Shown: positions 1 to 6,358 of the stretch, piece after piece
Position numbering within the stretch: the stretch's first letter is position 1
Layout: every line of letters begins with the position of its first letter
Made by a program: the position numbers and the translations under genes
Notes under the pieces: generated by a model
Databases searched by the model: none
What the model was told of the DNA's origin: nothing
What the model saw: only the letters and a program-made list of their open reading frames with translations
Assembly: GCA_022717655.1 (NCBI GenBank)
Contig: JAIIAN010000085.1
Span: 1-12,059, forward strand
Reading direction: 5' to 3'
DNA: 12,059 nucleotides
DNA from: Bacillota bacterium
GTDB taxonomy: Bacteria; Bacillota; Clostridia; Lachnospirales; Lachnospiraceae

Positions 1-708
1 TCTCCATTTTTGAGTTTTGGTTATATTCCAACCGGTTCAGGAAATGACCTTGCAAGGGGACTTGGACTTTCAAAAGAGCCACTTGAGGCATTGGATTTTA
101 TTTTACATCCAAAAGAGAAAAAAGCAGTCCGAATCGGTCAGGTCGTGACAAAAAACAGTGAGGAAGAAGAGGGAGAAAAAAGACGGTTTGTAATCAGCAG
201 CGGAGCAGGATTTGATGCAGCAGTCTGCCATCATTCGATTCAGTCGAAAACCAAAAACATGTTGAATTTTCTGCGTCTTGGGAAATTAACCTATCTATTT
301 ACGGCATTAAAGTTATTGATGAAATATCCTTATACAAAGGCAGAATTGGTATTAGACAATCAGAATAGAAAAGAATATCAAAGAGGAATTTTATTTTCTG
401 CATTTATGAATACCCGTTATGAGGGTGGGGGATTTTTGTTTTGTCCAGAGGCAGAGCCCTGTGATGATTTTTTGGATATCTGTCTGGTAGAAAAAATCCC
501 CAAACTGATGATTTTATGTGTACTGCCAACAGCATTTTTTGGAAAACATGTGATATTTAAAAAAGTGGTACATATTGAAAGATGTAAAAAGGCGGTACTG
601 ACAATTGAAGAAGCTGTTCCGATTCATACAGACGGGGAAAATGCAGGGATAAAAAAGATAGTAGAAGTTTCTTTAGAAGAACAGCCATTGAACTTTATTA
701 CTCGATAA
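1..708 (+). CDS. Diacylglycerol kinase family lipid kinase, 5'-truncated by window edge
   Basis: This is the C-terminal 235 residues of a DagK/YegS/BmrU-type lipid kinase, which phosphorylates diacylglycerol or a related lipid at the inner face of the membrane and recycles it into phospholipid synthesis. The reading frame is open from base 1, so the first codon that could start it (TTG at 10) is internal and the true start lies outside. The family's nucleotide-binding motif PTGSGNDLAR is encoded at about 28-57, and the C-terminal lobe carries the family's typical IHTDGENAG near the end. Family members are about 290-310 residues, so roughly 60-70 are missing upstream. The stop at 706-708 is 31 bases before the start of the next, broken gene, and I see no terminator between them. 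Substrate specificity cannot be read from the sequence. Confidence 0.88.
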   Translation, partial: SPFLSFGYIPTGSGNDLARGLGLSKEPLEALDFILHPKEKKAVRIGQVVTKNSEEEEGEKRRFVISSGAGFDAAVCHHSIQSKTKNMLNFLRLGKLTYLFTALKLLMKYPYTKAELVLDNQNRKEYQRGILFSAFMNTRYEGGGFLFCPEAEPCDDFLDICLVEKIPKLMILCVLPTAFFGKHVIFKKVVHIERCKKAVLTIEEAVPIHTDGENAGIKKIVEVSLEEQPLNFITR

Positions 709-739
709 AAAATCGTATGATGGTTAAAGAGGGATTATT

Positions 740-945
740 ATGCAAGATGAAAATGGAGAAGTACAGTATATTTCAAGAACACTGGAATGGATGCAAAAAC
801 CTGTGCATTTCAAACGTCCTCAAGCAGATTTTGTAAGAGGACGAGACTACAGCTTTGCGACAGATAAAGAGATTGGAGTACCGTATCTTTCACTCAATAC
901 ACTTGGAAAACGAATACATGTTTCTTTTGATATACCTGCATATTT
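740..945 (+). pseudogene. 5' fragment of an unidentified gene, fused to an enolase remnant
   Basis: An ATG at 740 has a good ribosome binding site (AAGAGGG, about 727-733) and opens a frame that reads as a plausible protein for about 60 codons, ending in PYLSLNTLGKRIHVSFDIPA near 930. I do not recognise this segment. Beyond about 945 the same frame stays open to 1252, but it becomes rich in Cys, Ser, Lys and Arg. There it is the out-of-frame shadow of an enolase-like sequence encoded one frame over, so the 170-residue ORF is not one real protein. I infer that this is the surviving start of a gene whose remainder was deleted, with a piece of enolase placed directly after it. The functional start signal suggests it may still be translated into a useless hybrid. 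Confidence 0.55.
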
Positions 946-947
946 CA

Positions 948-1082
948 ATAGGTGCAAATGCAATTCTTGCTGTATCAATCGCAAGTGCAAGAGCAGCTGC
1001 AAATGCACTGGATATTCCGCTGTATCGTTTCCTTGGCGGAATTTCTGGAAATCGCCTGCCAGTACCAATGATGAATACACTT
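948..1082 (+). pseudogene. Enolase internal fragment
   Basis: In the third forward frame, about 45 codons read as a clear piece of enolase, the glycolytic 2-phosphoglycerate dehydratase. GANAILAVSIASARAAA matches the enolase segment usually written GANAILGVSLA, followed by LYRFLGG and LPVPMMNTL, the family's LPVPMMN signature. Intact enolases are about 430 residues and continue LPVPMMNILNGG. Here the match stops right after PMMNTL, and the frame ends at 1145 in unrelated sequence. Both the N-terminal part and the whole catalytic barrel are missing, so this cannot be active. A working enolase must be elsewhere in the genome if glycolysis is used. The divergence (ISGNR before LPVPMMN) suggests either a paralogue or drift after loss of function. 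Confidence 0.8.
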
Positions 1083-1130
1083 GGAGTCTTTCTTGCAAAA
1101 GATTTCGAGTGTACAGAAATACAAATAATC

Positions 1131-1159
1131 TTTACAAAGAGCTAAAAATTTCATATAAT
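1131..1159 (+). promoter_or_regulatory. Sigma-A-type promoter for the parvulin gene
   Basis: TTTACA at 1131-1136 and TATAAT at 1154-1159 are separated by 17 bases, which is close to consensus. Predicted transcription starts near 1166, so the hairpin at 1177-1204 would lie in the first bases of the parvulin mRNA. The promoter sits just after the enolase remnant and is the only one I can find between that remnant and the parvulin start. Confidence 0.6.
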
Positions 1160-1176
1160 AAAACAGTAATTTTATG

Positions 1177-1211
1177 CCGGACAGTATTTACAGATACTGT
1201 CCGGAATTTTT
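1177..1211 (+). terminator. Strong hairpin with T-run between promoter and parvulin RBS
   Basis: CCGGACAGTAT (1177-1187) and ATACTGTCCGG (1194-1204) form a perfect 11-bp stem with a 6-base loop, followed by AATTTTTTAT. This has all the features of a Rho-independent terminator. It may be the old terminator of the deleted upstream gene. Because the predicted promoter at 1131-1159 lies before it, it would also act as an attenuator or 5'-end stabiliser in the leader of the next gene. Confidence 0.75.
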
Positions 1212-1236
1212 TATCACACAAAGGAGATACTATAAA

Positions 1237-1977
1237 ATGGAAGAAAACATAATTGCAGTTGTAGCAGGACACAAAATCACAGAGGAGGAAGTGACACATT
1301 ACATTCAGACTCTGCCAAGAGAACAGCAGGTTTATGCAACACAGCCACAGTTTCGTGAATATTGCAAAGAACAGATTATTGCACTGTATGTACTGGCAGA
1401 AGAAGGAAAAGAAGAAAAATTAGATGAATCTGAAGAATTTTTGACACAGATAGAAAAAGCAAAACAGGATATCTTAGCACAGATGGTGCTTCGCAACATT
1501 ATGAAAGAAGTAAATGTAACAGAGGAAGAAGCAAAAGAATATTACGAAGCAAATAAGCACAATTATCAGAAAGGTGCAACCGTAAGTGCAAAACACATTC
1601 TGACAGATTCTGAAGAGAAATGTAAAGAAATTCTGGCATTTATTCAGAATGGAGAAAAAACATTCGAGGATGCAGCAAAAGAATTTTCAAGCTGTCCATC
1701 TTCCCAGAGAGGCGGAGACCTTGGTCAGTTTGGAAAAGGACAGATGGTAAAAGAATTTGAAGATGCAGCATTTGCAGCAAATATCGGAGAAGTTGTAGGA
1801 CCGGTAAAAACACAGTTCGGTTATCATCTGATTAAAGTGGAAAAGAAAAATGAAGCATGTGAAGCACCATTTGAAGAAGTGCAAGTAAAAGTGATGAATG
1901 AAGTCGCTCAGAAAAAACGTGAACAGGTTTATTCTGAAAAGATGACCAAGTTAAAAGAAAAATTTGTAGAGAAATAA
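1237..1977 (+). CDS. Cytoplasmic parvulin-type peptidyl-prolyl cis-trans isomerase
   Basis: The 246-residue protein interconverts cis and trans peptidyl-proline bonds and assists protein folding. Residues 1-113 form an alpha-helical, charged region like the SurA/PrsA N-terminal chaperone domain. Residues 116-203 are a parvulin (PpiC/rotamase) domain with VSAKHIL at its start, CPSSQRGGDLGQFGKGQMVKEFE in the middle and TQFGYHLIKVE at the end, all family hallmarks. A lysine-rich helix closes the protein. Unlike secreted PrsA, there is no signal peptide or lipobox, so it should act in the cytoplasm. The start is ATG 1237, chosen for the AAAGGAG at 1220-1226 and because the longer reading from 1174 would run through the terminator-like hairpin. 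Regulation may involve that hairpin, which lies between promoter and RBS. The gene stands alone; the next gene begins 110 bases later. Confidence 0.9.
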   Translation: MEENIIAVVAGHKITEEEVTHYIQTLPREQQVYATQPQFREYCKEQIIALYVLAEEGKEEKLDESEEFLTQIEKAKQDILAQMVLRNIMKEVNVTEEEAKEYYEANKHNYQKGATVSAKHILTDSEEKCKEILAFIQNGEKTFEDAAKEFSSCPSSQRGGDLGQFGKGQMVKEFEDAAFAANIGEVVGPVKTQFGYHLIKVEKKNEACEAPFEEVQVKVMNEVAQKKREQVYSEKMTKLKEKFVEK

Positions 1978-2003
1978 ATCATAATCTATATTTAAAGTTT
2001 TTA

Positions 2004-2041
2004 TCTTAGTCGATAAGACTCGCACTTCTATAAGTGTCGAG
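2004..2041. promoter_or_regulatory. Tandem small hairpins in the 110-bp gap before the amidohydrolase
   Basis: Two inverted repeats lie side by side. TCTTA and TAAGA (about 2004-2018) enclose five bases. CTCGCACTT (2019-2027) pairs with AAGTGTCGAG (2032-2041), with one bulged T and a 4-base loop. No T-run follows, so this is not a typical terminator. It could be a leader structure of the amidohydrolase mRNA or a dispersed intergenic repeat. I see no convincing -35/-10 pair in this gap. Confidence 0.35.
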
Positions 2042-2087
2042 TAAATAACAAATTCAGTAGAGTGAAAGACAGCCAGGAGGAAAAACG

Positions 2088-3260
2088 ATGAATGAGTATG
2101 AACGTGCCCTGGAATTAAAAGAAGAAACGATTGCAAACCGTCGTTTTTTTCATGAAAATGCGGAGAATGGTCTGCATCTGCCAGAGACAAAAGCATTTGT
2201 GATGAAAAAATTAAAAGAGTATGGAATTGAGCCTGTAGAATGTGGAGAGGGCGTGACTGCGACAATCGGAAAGGGAGGAAAGGTCATTCTGCTTCGTGCA
2301 GACATGGATGCACTTCCGATGAAAGAAGAAAGTGGAGAGTCGTTTTCGAGTAAAACAGGGTCAGCTCATGCCTGTGGACATGATTTTCATGCAGCAATGC
2401 TTTTAAGTGCGGGGAAAATCTTAAAAGAAGAGGAAGCAGAGTTAAAAGGAACGGTTAAACTGATGTTTCAGCCTGCGGAAGAGACATTTCAGGGAAGTAA
2501 AAATATGCTGGAACATGGAATTTTAGAAGAACCGAAGGTAGATGCAGCACTTGCTTATCATGTATCGCCGGGAAGATTTCCGGTCGGACTCTATATGTAT
2601 AATGATAAGAGTACAATGATGTATTCCGTAGATGGATTTAAGATTACCATCCAGGGAAAGGGATCTCATGGAGCATATCCTCAGGTCGGAGTAGACCCGA
2701 TTAATATCGGAGTGCATATTCATCTGGCTTTGCAGGAGCTGATTGCGAGAGAATGTAATCCAAGTCATTCCTGTGTATTGACGATTGGACAGTTTCAGGC
2801 AGGAACAGCAGCAAATATTATTCCGGATACTGCAGTTTTACAGGGAACTATTCGGACAAATGAAAAAGAAGCAAGAGAACTTTTAGTAAGAAGAATGAAA
2901 GAAGTGGTAGAAAAGACCGCAGAAGTTTACAGAGGAAGTGCGACAATTGAGATGATTTCAGAAGTACCGCCTTTGATTTGTGATTCTGAACTTACAAAAG
3001 AAGTAGTGGATTATATGAAAGAATTGAATATTCCAAATTTAATTCCACATCCGGATGTTTCCTCAAGTGCTTCCGAAGATTTTGCGGTACTTGCAGAGAA
3101 AGTTCCAAGTGCATTTTTGTATTTATCAGCCGGTTATCTTGATGAAAGAGGAGAATATCCTGCGCATCATCCAAAGGTGCGGTTTAATGAGGAGGTCTGC
3201 CCGATTGGAGCAGGCTGTCTGGCACACTGTGCAAAGCGGTGGTTAGAAGAACATCAGTAA
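2088..3260 (+). CDS. M20 family metallopeptidase / N-acyl-amino acid amidohydrolase
   Basis: The 390-residue protein belongs to the M20D amidohydrolases (hippurate hydrolase, N-acetyl-amino acid deacetylase, IAA-amino acid hydrolase), which hydrolyse the amide bond of N-acylated amino acids using two metal ions in the cytoplasm. Visible motifs are LLRADMDALPM (68-78), HACGHDFHAAM (94-104, holding the metal-binding Cys96 and His98), FQPAEE (127-132, catalytic and metal-binding glutamates), the dimerisation-domain entry GKGSHGAYPQVGVDPI, and ASEDFAVLAEKVP with HHPKVRFNEE near the C-terminus. All catalytic blocks are present, so it looks active. There is no signal peptide. The start at ATG 2088 follows AGGAGG (2075-2080) at 7-base spacing. 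A strong terminator follows at 3301-3347, so it is probably monocistronic. The exact substrate cannot be predicted. Confidence 0.92.
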   Translation: MNEYERALELKEETIANRRFFHENAENGLHLPETKAFVMKKLKEYGIEPVECGEGVTATIGKGGKVILLRADMDALPMKEESGESFSSKTGSAHACGHDFHAAMLLSAGKILKEEEAELKGTVKLMFQPAEETFQGSKNMLEHGILEEPKVDAALAYHVSPGRFPVGLYMYNDKSTMMYSVDGFKITIQGKGSHGAYPQVGVDPINIGVHIHLALQELIARECNPSHSCVLTIGQFQAGTAANIIPDTAVLQGTIRTNEKEARELLVRRMKEVVEKTAEVYRGSATIEMISEVPPLICDSELTKEVVDYMKELNIPNLIPHPDVSSSASEDFAVLAEKVPSAFLYLSAGYLDERGEYPAHHPKVRFNEEVCPIGAGCLAHCAKRWLEEHQ

Positions 3261-3300
3261 CTAACAAAATTTACTTTTTAGATTCACATCATAAAATAAA

Positions 3301-3347
3301 AAAGAAGTGAATAGGTCAAACGCACAGACCTATTCGCTTCTTTTTTT
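3301..3347. terminator. Bidirectional Rho-independent terminator
   Basis: GAAGTGAATAGGTC (3304-3317) pairs with GACCTATTCGCTTC (3327-3340) through 14 bp with one G-T wobble and a 9-base loop. It is flanked by AAA on the left and a T7 run on the right, so it can stop transcription of the amidohydrolase from the left. The A-rich left flank also lets it serve the minus-strand remnant whose stop codon lies at 3346-3348. Confidence 0.85.
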
Positions 3348-3483
3348 ATTTTTCATAAGGCTCAAAAATTTTATTGAAGATAAAAGACTGACAGTAAGCA
3401 AGAAAAGCAAAACCAAATAATACCATGACAAGTTTCATTGGAGCAAGAAAATAGCAGAGACAAAATGCAAAAACATCAATTTT
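3346..3483 (-). pseudogene. C-terminal remnant of a YesL/DUF624-like membrane protein
   Basis: On the minus strand an open frame reads into a stop at 3346-3348 and encodes about 45 residues, ending LVMVLFGFAFLAY then FNKIFEPYEK. The hydrophobic stretch ending in a short polar FNKxFxxYE tail is what I know from YesL (DUF624) proteins. These are small membrane proteins usually found next to YtcP/LplC-type sugar ABC transporters and glycoside hydrolases, as here. Upstream (to the right) the frame runs into sequence that clearly belongs to the plus-strand permease, so the N-terminal three-quarters or so are missing. No start codon with an RBS is present. The family assignment rests on a short segment and on context. 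The presence of a truncated protein tail, rather than random sequence, seems more secure than its name. Confidence 0.5.
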
Positions 3484-3834
3484 TATAAGATTATTCTTCC
3501 AACCTGTACACCGATTCTGGCAACTGTGTCTATCTTTGGAGCGGTCAACCAGTGGAATAACTATCAGGATACTTTGATTTATATCACAGACCAGAAGCTG
3601 TATTCTTTACAGTATTTATTATATACTTATATCAATCAGGCGAGTTCACTTGCCGCAATGGTACGAAATACTGGTTCAGCGGGAATGAGTGCAGCAGCAC
3701 TGGCAACACAGCAGACAGGAACTTCTATTCAGATGACGGTATCGGTTGTTGTAGTGCTTCCAATTTTGTGCATCTATCCGATGTTCCAGAGATTCTTTGT
3801 AAAGGGAATTATGATTGGTTCTGTAAAGGGCTGA
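3484..3834 (+). pseudogene. Sugar ABC transporter permease (YtcP/LplC type), 5'-truncated
   Basis: About 116 C-terminal residues of a MalG-superfamily permease remain. FYKIILPTCTPILATVSIFG is the downstream part of the conserved cytoplasmic EAA-loop region and following helix, then come WNNYQDTLIYITD, a periplasmic-side segment, and the usual last helix and tail ending FFVKGIMIGSVKG. Family members are about 290-300 residues, so the first 60% is gone. The frame upstream of about 3484 reads into the opposite-strand YesL-like remnant without a start codon, which places a rearrangement junction near 3470-3490. The 3' end and its 42-base gap to the solute-binding protein look undisturbed and keep normal operon order. 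The permease would have imported an oligosaccharide or complex sugar. It cannot work in this form. Confidence 0.85.
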
Positions 3835-3876
3835 TAATCTAAAAATCTAAAAAAATAAATGATAAAGGAGAGCGTT

Positions 3877-5188
3877 ATGAAGAAGAAATTAATCAGCGCA
3901 GTCTTATGTGCAGTCATGACAGCAACAATGCTTGCAGGATGCGGAAGTGACAAAAAGGAAACTGCGAAGAACAGTAAAAACAGTGATGGAACTTATGATG
4001 AGTTTATCACAGTAGATGTTTATGATGAACTTGCAAATTATCAGGGAATCCAAAGTGGATGGTTTGCAAAAATTGTAAAAGATAAATTTAATATGGAATT
4101 AAATATTATCGCACCAAACGTTGCAGGTGGCGGACAGACTTTGTATCAGACTCGTTCTGCAGCAGGAGACCTTGGAGATTTGGTTTTAGTAAATACAGCA
4201 AATGGTAAATTAAACGACTTAATTTCTTCTGGTTTGATTATGGATTGTTCTGATTTAATCAAAGAGAAAGATATTTATACAAACTATAAGAGTGCCATTG
4301 ACGCAACTAATTCCAATCTGGCAGAAGAGGGAATCTATGCATTTCCAAACTCCGTTTCTTCTGACCCGGCAGAGGAATCCAGTGAAGGCTTAGAGCCAAC
4401 CTTTGGTCCGTATATCCGCTGGGATTATTACAAAAAAGCGGGATATCCGGAAATGAGTAACTTAGATGATTTTCTAGATGTGTTAGAACAGATGCAGAAA
4501 CTTGCAAGAGAAGAAGAAGGAACAGATGATATCTATGCAATCTCTCTGTTTAAAGACGGGGATGATAACATGATGAATAATGCAAAACAGCTTGCCTGCA
4601 TGTATGGATATGATGAAATTGGATTTATTCTTTCAAAAGCGGATGGAAGCGATGATGAAAGTATTATTGAAGAAAATTCTCCATATATGAAAGCTTTAAA
4701 ATTCTTATATGAAGCAAATCAGAGAGGTCTGGTTGACCCTGATTCTACAACACAGAATTATGATACCTGGTCTGCAAAATATACCAATGGAAAAGTATTA
4801 TATTGTCCATGGCCATGGGCTGGACAGAATCTGTATAATACACAGGAAAATATAGCTGAAGGCAAAGGATTTATGTTGGCACCGGTAAAAGATATGGAAA
4901 TCTTTTCTTTCGGAAGCAGATTCTAATATTACAACCGTACGAGGACAGTGCAAATCTACAATTGTAGACAGTTCCTGGAAGATGGTATTTGCAAAAGATG
5001 ATGAAGAATTTGCAAGTATTGCAAAAGACATGAAAAAAACAGCAGAAGGTCTTGGATATGAAGATGTACTGGCTGTTGATAAGCAGAATGCAAAAGACCA
5101 GACTAAGATGAGAGAAGAATCTGCAAAAACGTATCCGATGAGTGAGAAAGAAGAGACAACAGAAGATACCGCTGAAACAGAAGAATAA
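3877..5188 (+). pseudogene. Sugar ABC transporter solute-binding lipoprotein (LplA-like), internal deletion and frameshift
   Basis: The N-terminal part is well preserved. ATG 3877 follows AAAGGAG (3864-3870), and a lipoprotein signal peptide ends in LAGC with Cys22 as the lipidation site. A Ser/Asn/Lys linker and a family 1 extracellular solute-binding fold follow. The first frame stops at 4924-4926 just after VKDMEIFSFG. From about 4913 a second frame continues to 5188 with TTVRGQCKSTIVDSSWKMVF and AEGLGYEDVLAVDKQNA, typical of the C-terminal region of these proteins, then an acidic Thr/Glu tail. Together about 440 residues remain, against 500-560 usually. The part normally between FSFG and the WKMVF helix is missing, so I infer a deletion that also changed frame. 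An ATG at 4982 could start the tail, but it would not be a binding protein. Confidence 0.85.
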
Positions 5189-5196
5189 CAAAGAAT

Positions 5197-5250
5197 AAAA
5201 AAATCCCGAAAATGATAAGATGAAACCGTCTGCTTTTTCGGGATTTTTTT
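5197..5250 (+). terminator. Rho-independent terminator after the binding-protein remnant
   Basis: AAAAAAATCCCGAAAA (5197-5212) pairs with TTTTCGGGATTTTTTT (5235-5250) around a 22-base loop. A T-run forms the 3' arm and end. It separates the transport remnants from the glycosidase remnant, whose RBS follows only six bases later, leaving no room for a promoter between them. Confidence 0.75.
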
Positions 5251-5266
5251 AGAATGGGAGAATGAG

Positions 5267-6108
5267 ATGAAGAAACTTAGTAATAAAGTAAAAAAAATTG
5301 TCTATGGAGGAGACTATAATCCGGAACAGTGGTCAAGAGAAATTTGGGAAGAGGATATGAAACTGTTTAAAGAGGCGCATATTGATATTGTAACATTAAA
5401 CGTATTTAACTGGGCAACTTTACAGCCTTCCGAAGAAGAATACGATTTTTCAAAACTGGATGAGGTAATGGAATTGGTTCATAAAAATGGCTTAAAAGTC
5501 TGCCTGGCAACTTCGACAGGAGCGCATCCGGCATGGATGGCAAAAAAATATCAGGATATTTTAAGAGTGGAATTTAATGGAATGAAACGGAAATTCGGAG
5601 GGAGACATAATCCCTGCCCGAACAGTTTGACCTATCAAAAATATAGTACCCGTCTGGCAGAAAAGCTGGCGAAGCGATATAAAGACTATGATAACATTGC
5701 AGTATGGCATATCTCAAATGAATATGGGGGAGAATGTTACTGCGAAAACTGTGAAAAGGCTTTTCGTGTCTGGTTAAAAAAGAAATATCGTACGATAGAA
5801 GCATTAAACCACGCATGGAATACAACGTTTGGGGGCATACGTTTTATGACTGGGATGAGATTGTACTGCCAAATCTTTTAAGTGAACATTTTGAATATGA
5901 CCGCAGTCAGCTTCAGGCGATTACCATTGATTATAAGCGGTTTAACTCCGAGAGTATTTTAAATTGTTATCGCATGGAATATGATGCAATTAAGAAAATT
6001 ACGCCAGAGATTTCAATTACAACCAATCTGATGGGATTTTATAAAGGACTCGACTATCAGATGTTGGCAAAGTACATGGATGTGGTTTCCTGGGATAATT
6101 ATCCTGCA
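5267..6108 (+). pseudogene. GH42 beta-galactosidase, frameshifted and truncated
   Basis: The start is ATG 5267 behind GGGAG (5256-5260). Residues 11-22 give IVYGGDYNPEQW, the hallmark N-terminus of GH42 beta-galactosidases. HISNEYGGECYC at 148-159 holds the acid/base Glu152. Cys117, Cys157, Cys159 and Cys162 match the family's zinc cluster. At TTTGGGGG (5828-5835) one T appears to be lost: the frame runs to a stop at 5881, while the next frame gives the expected WGHTFYDWDEI and continues through NLMGFYKGLDYQMLAKYMD to VVSWDNYPA near 6105. Beyond that the sequence is no longer GH42. The nucleophile half, trimerisation domain and C-terminal domain are absent (family length about 650-690 residues, about 280 here). 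No secretion signal is present, as expected for an enzyme acting on imported galactosides. Confidence 0.88.
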
Positions 6109-6109
6109 A

Positions 6110-6280
6110 ATGAAAAATCCAACAAAAGAAGAAGTAGTACAGGAACTTAGGGGATTTGAAAAAATAGAGCTGACCTCTGGGGAGAAAAAACAAGTTTCAA
6201 TTACGATAGAGGGATATGACAAAGAATCGATGGAAATTCGGGTTGGAAGTTCTTCAAGAGACATTCGTTTAAGAAAGTAA
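6110..6280 (+). pseudogene. GH3 glycosidase C-terminal (Fn3-like) remnant joined to the GH42 fragment
   Basis: In the second forward frame, about 56 codons end at a stop at 6278-6280 and read like the last domain of GH3 beta-glucosidases. VVQELRGFEKIELTSGEKK matches the usual P-V-K-E-L-K-G-F-x-K-V-x-L-x-x-G-E pattern, and VGSSSRDIRL matches the usual final G-S-S-S-R-D-I-R-L. Between ITIEGYDK and EIRVGSSS about 15-20 residues that normally form the middle strands (with W or Y and EPGEF) are missing, suggesting another small deletion near 6210-6235. It has no start of its own; ATG 6080 or 6110 lies in the right frame but the first is inside GH42 sequence. The GH3 catalytic domains are absent. 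I infer a deletion joining two neighbouring glycosidase genes. Confidence 0.75.
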
Positions 6281-6287
6281 ATTTTGC

Positions 6288-6316
6288 TTGTGATAGGGTG
6301 AAAAAAAGTTTATAAT
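6288..6316 (+). promoter_or_regulatory. Sigma-A-type promoter for the carbonic anhydrase gene
   Basis: TTGTGA (6288-6293) and TATAAT (6311-6316) are 17 bases apart, directly after the GH3 remnant's stop. Transcription would begin near 6323, giving a short leader of about 36 bases. This promoter marks the return to intact genes. Confidence 0.65.
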
Positions 6317-6358
6317 AAAGACAAACTCTTACAGGAAAAATCTGGAAAGGAATGGTGT

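Noticed and set aside
740..1252. A single 170-residue protein
   Set aside because: Its second half is the out-of-frame shadow of an enolase segment and runs through a terminator hairpin and the parvulin RBS.
1951..2265. 104-residue minus-strand ORF over the parvulin-amidohydrolase gap
   Set aside because: It overlaps the conserved start of the M20 gene and has no protein-like features.
4982..5188. Independent 68-residue gene
   Set aside because: It is the C-terminal tail of the broken solute-binding protein; ATG 4982 is an internal Met of WKMVF and has no RBS.
6284..6316. Promoter using TTGCTT at 6284-6289 as -35 for the carbonic anhydrase
   Set aside because: The spacing to TATAAT would be 21 bases; TTGTGA at 6288 gives 17.
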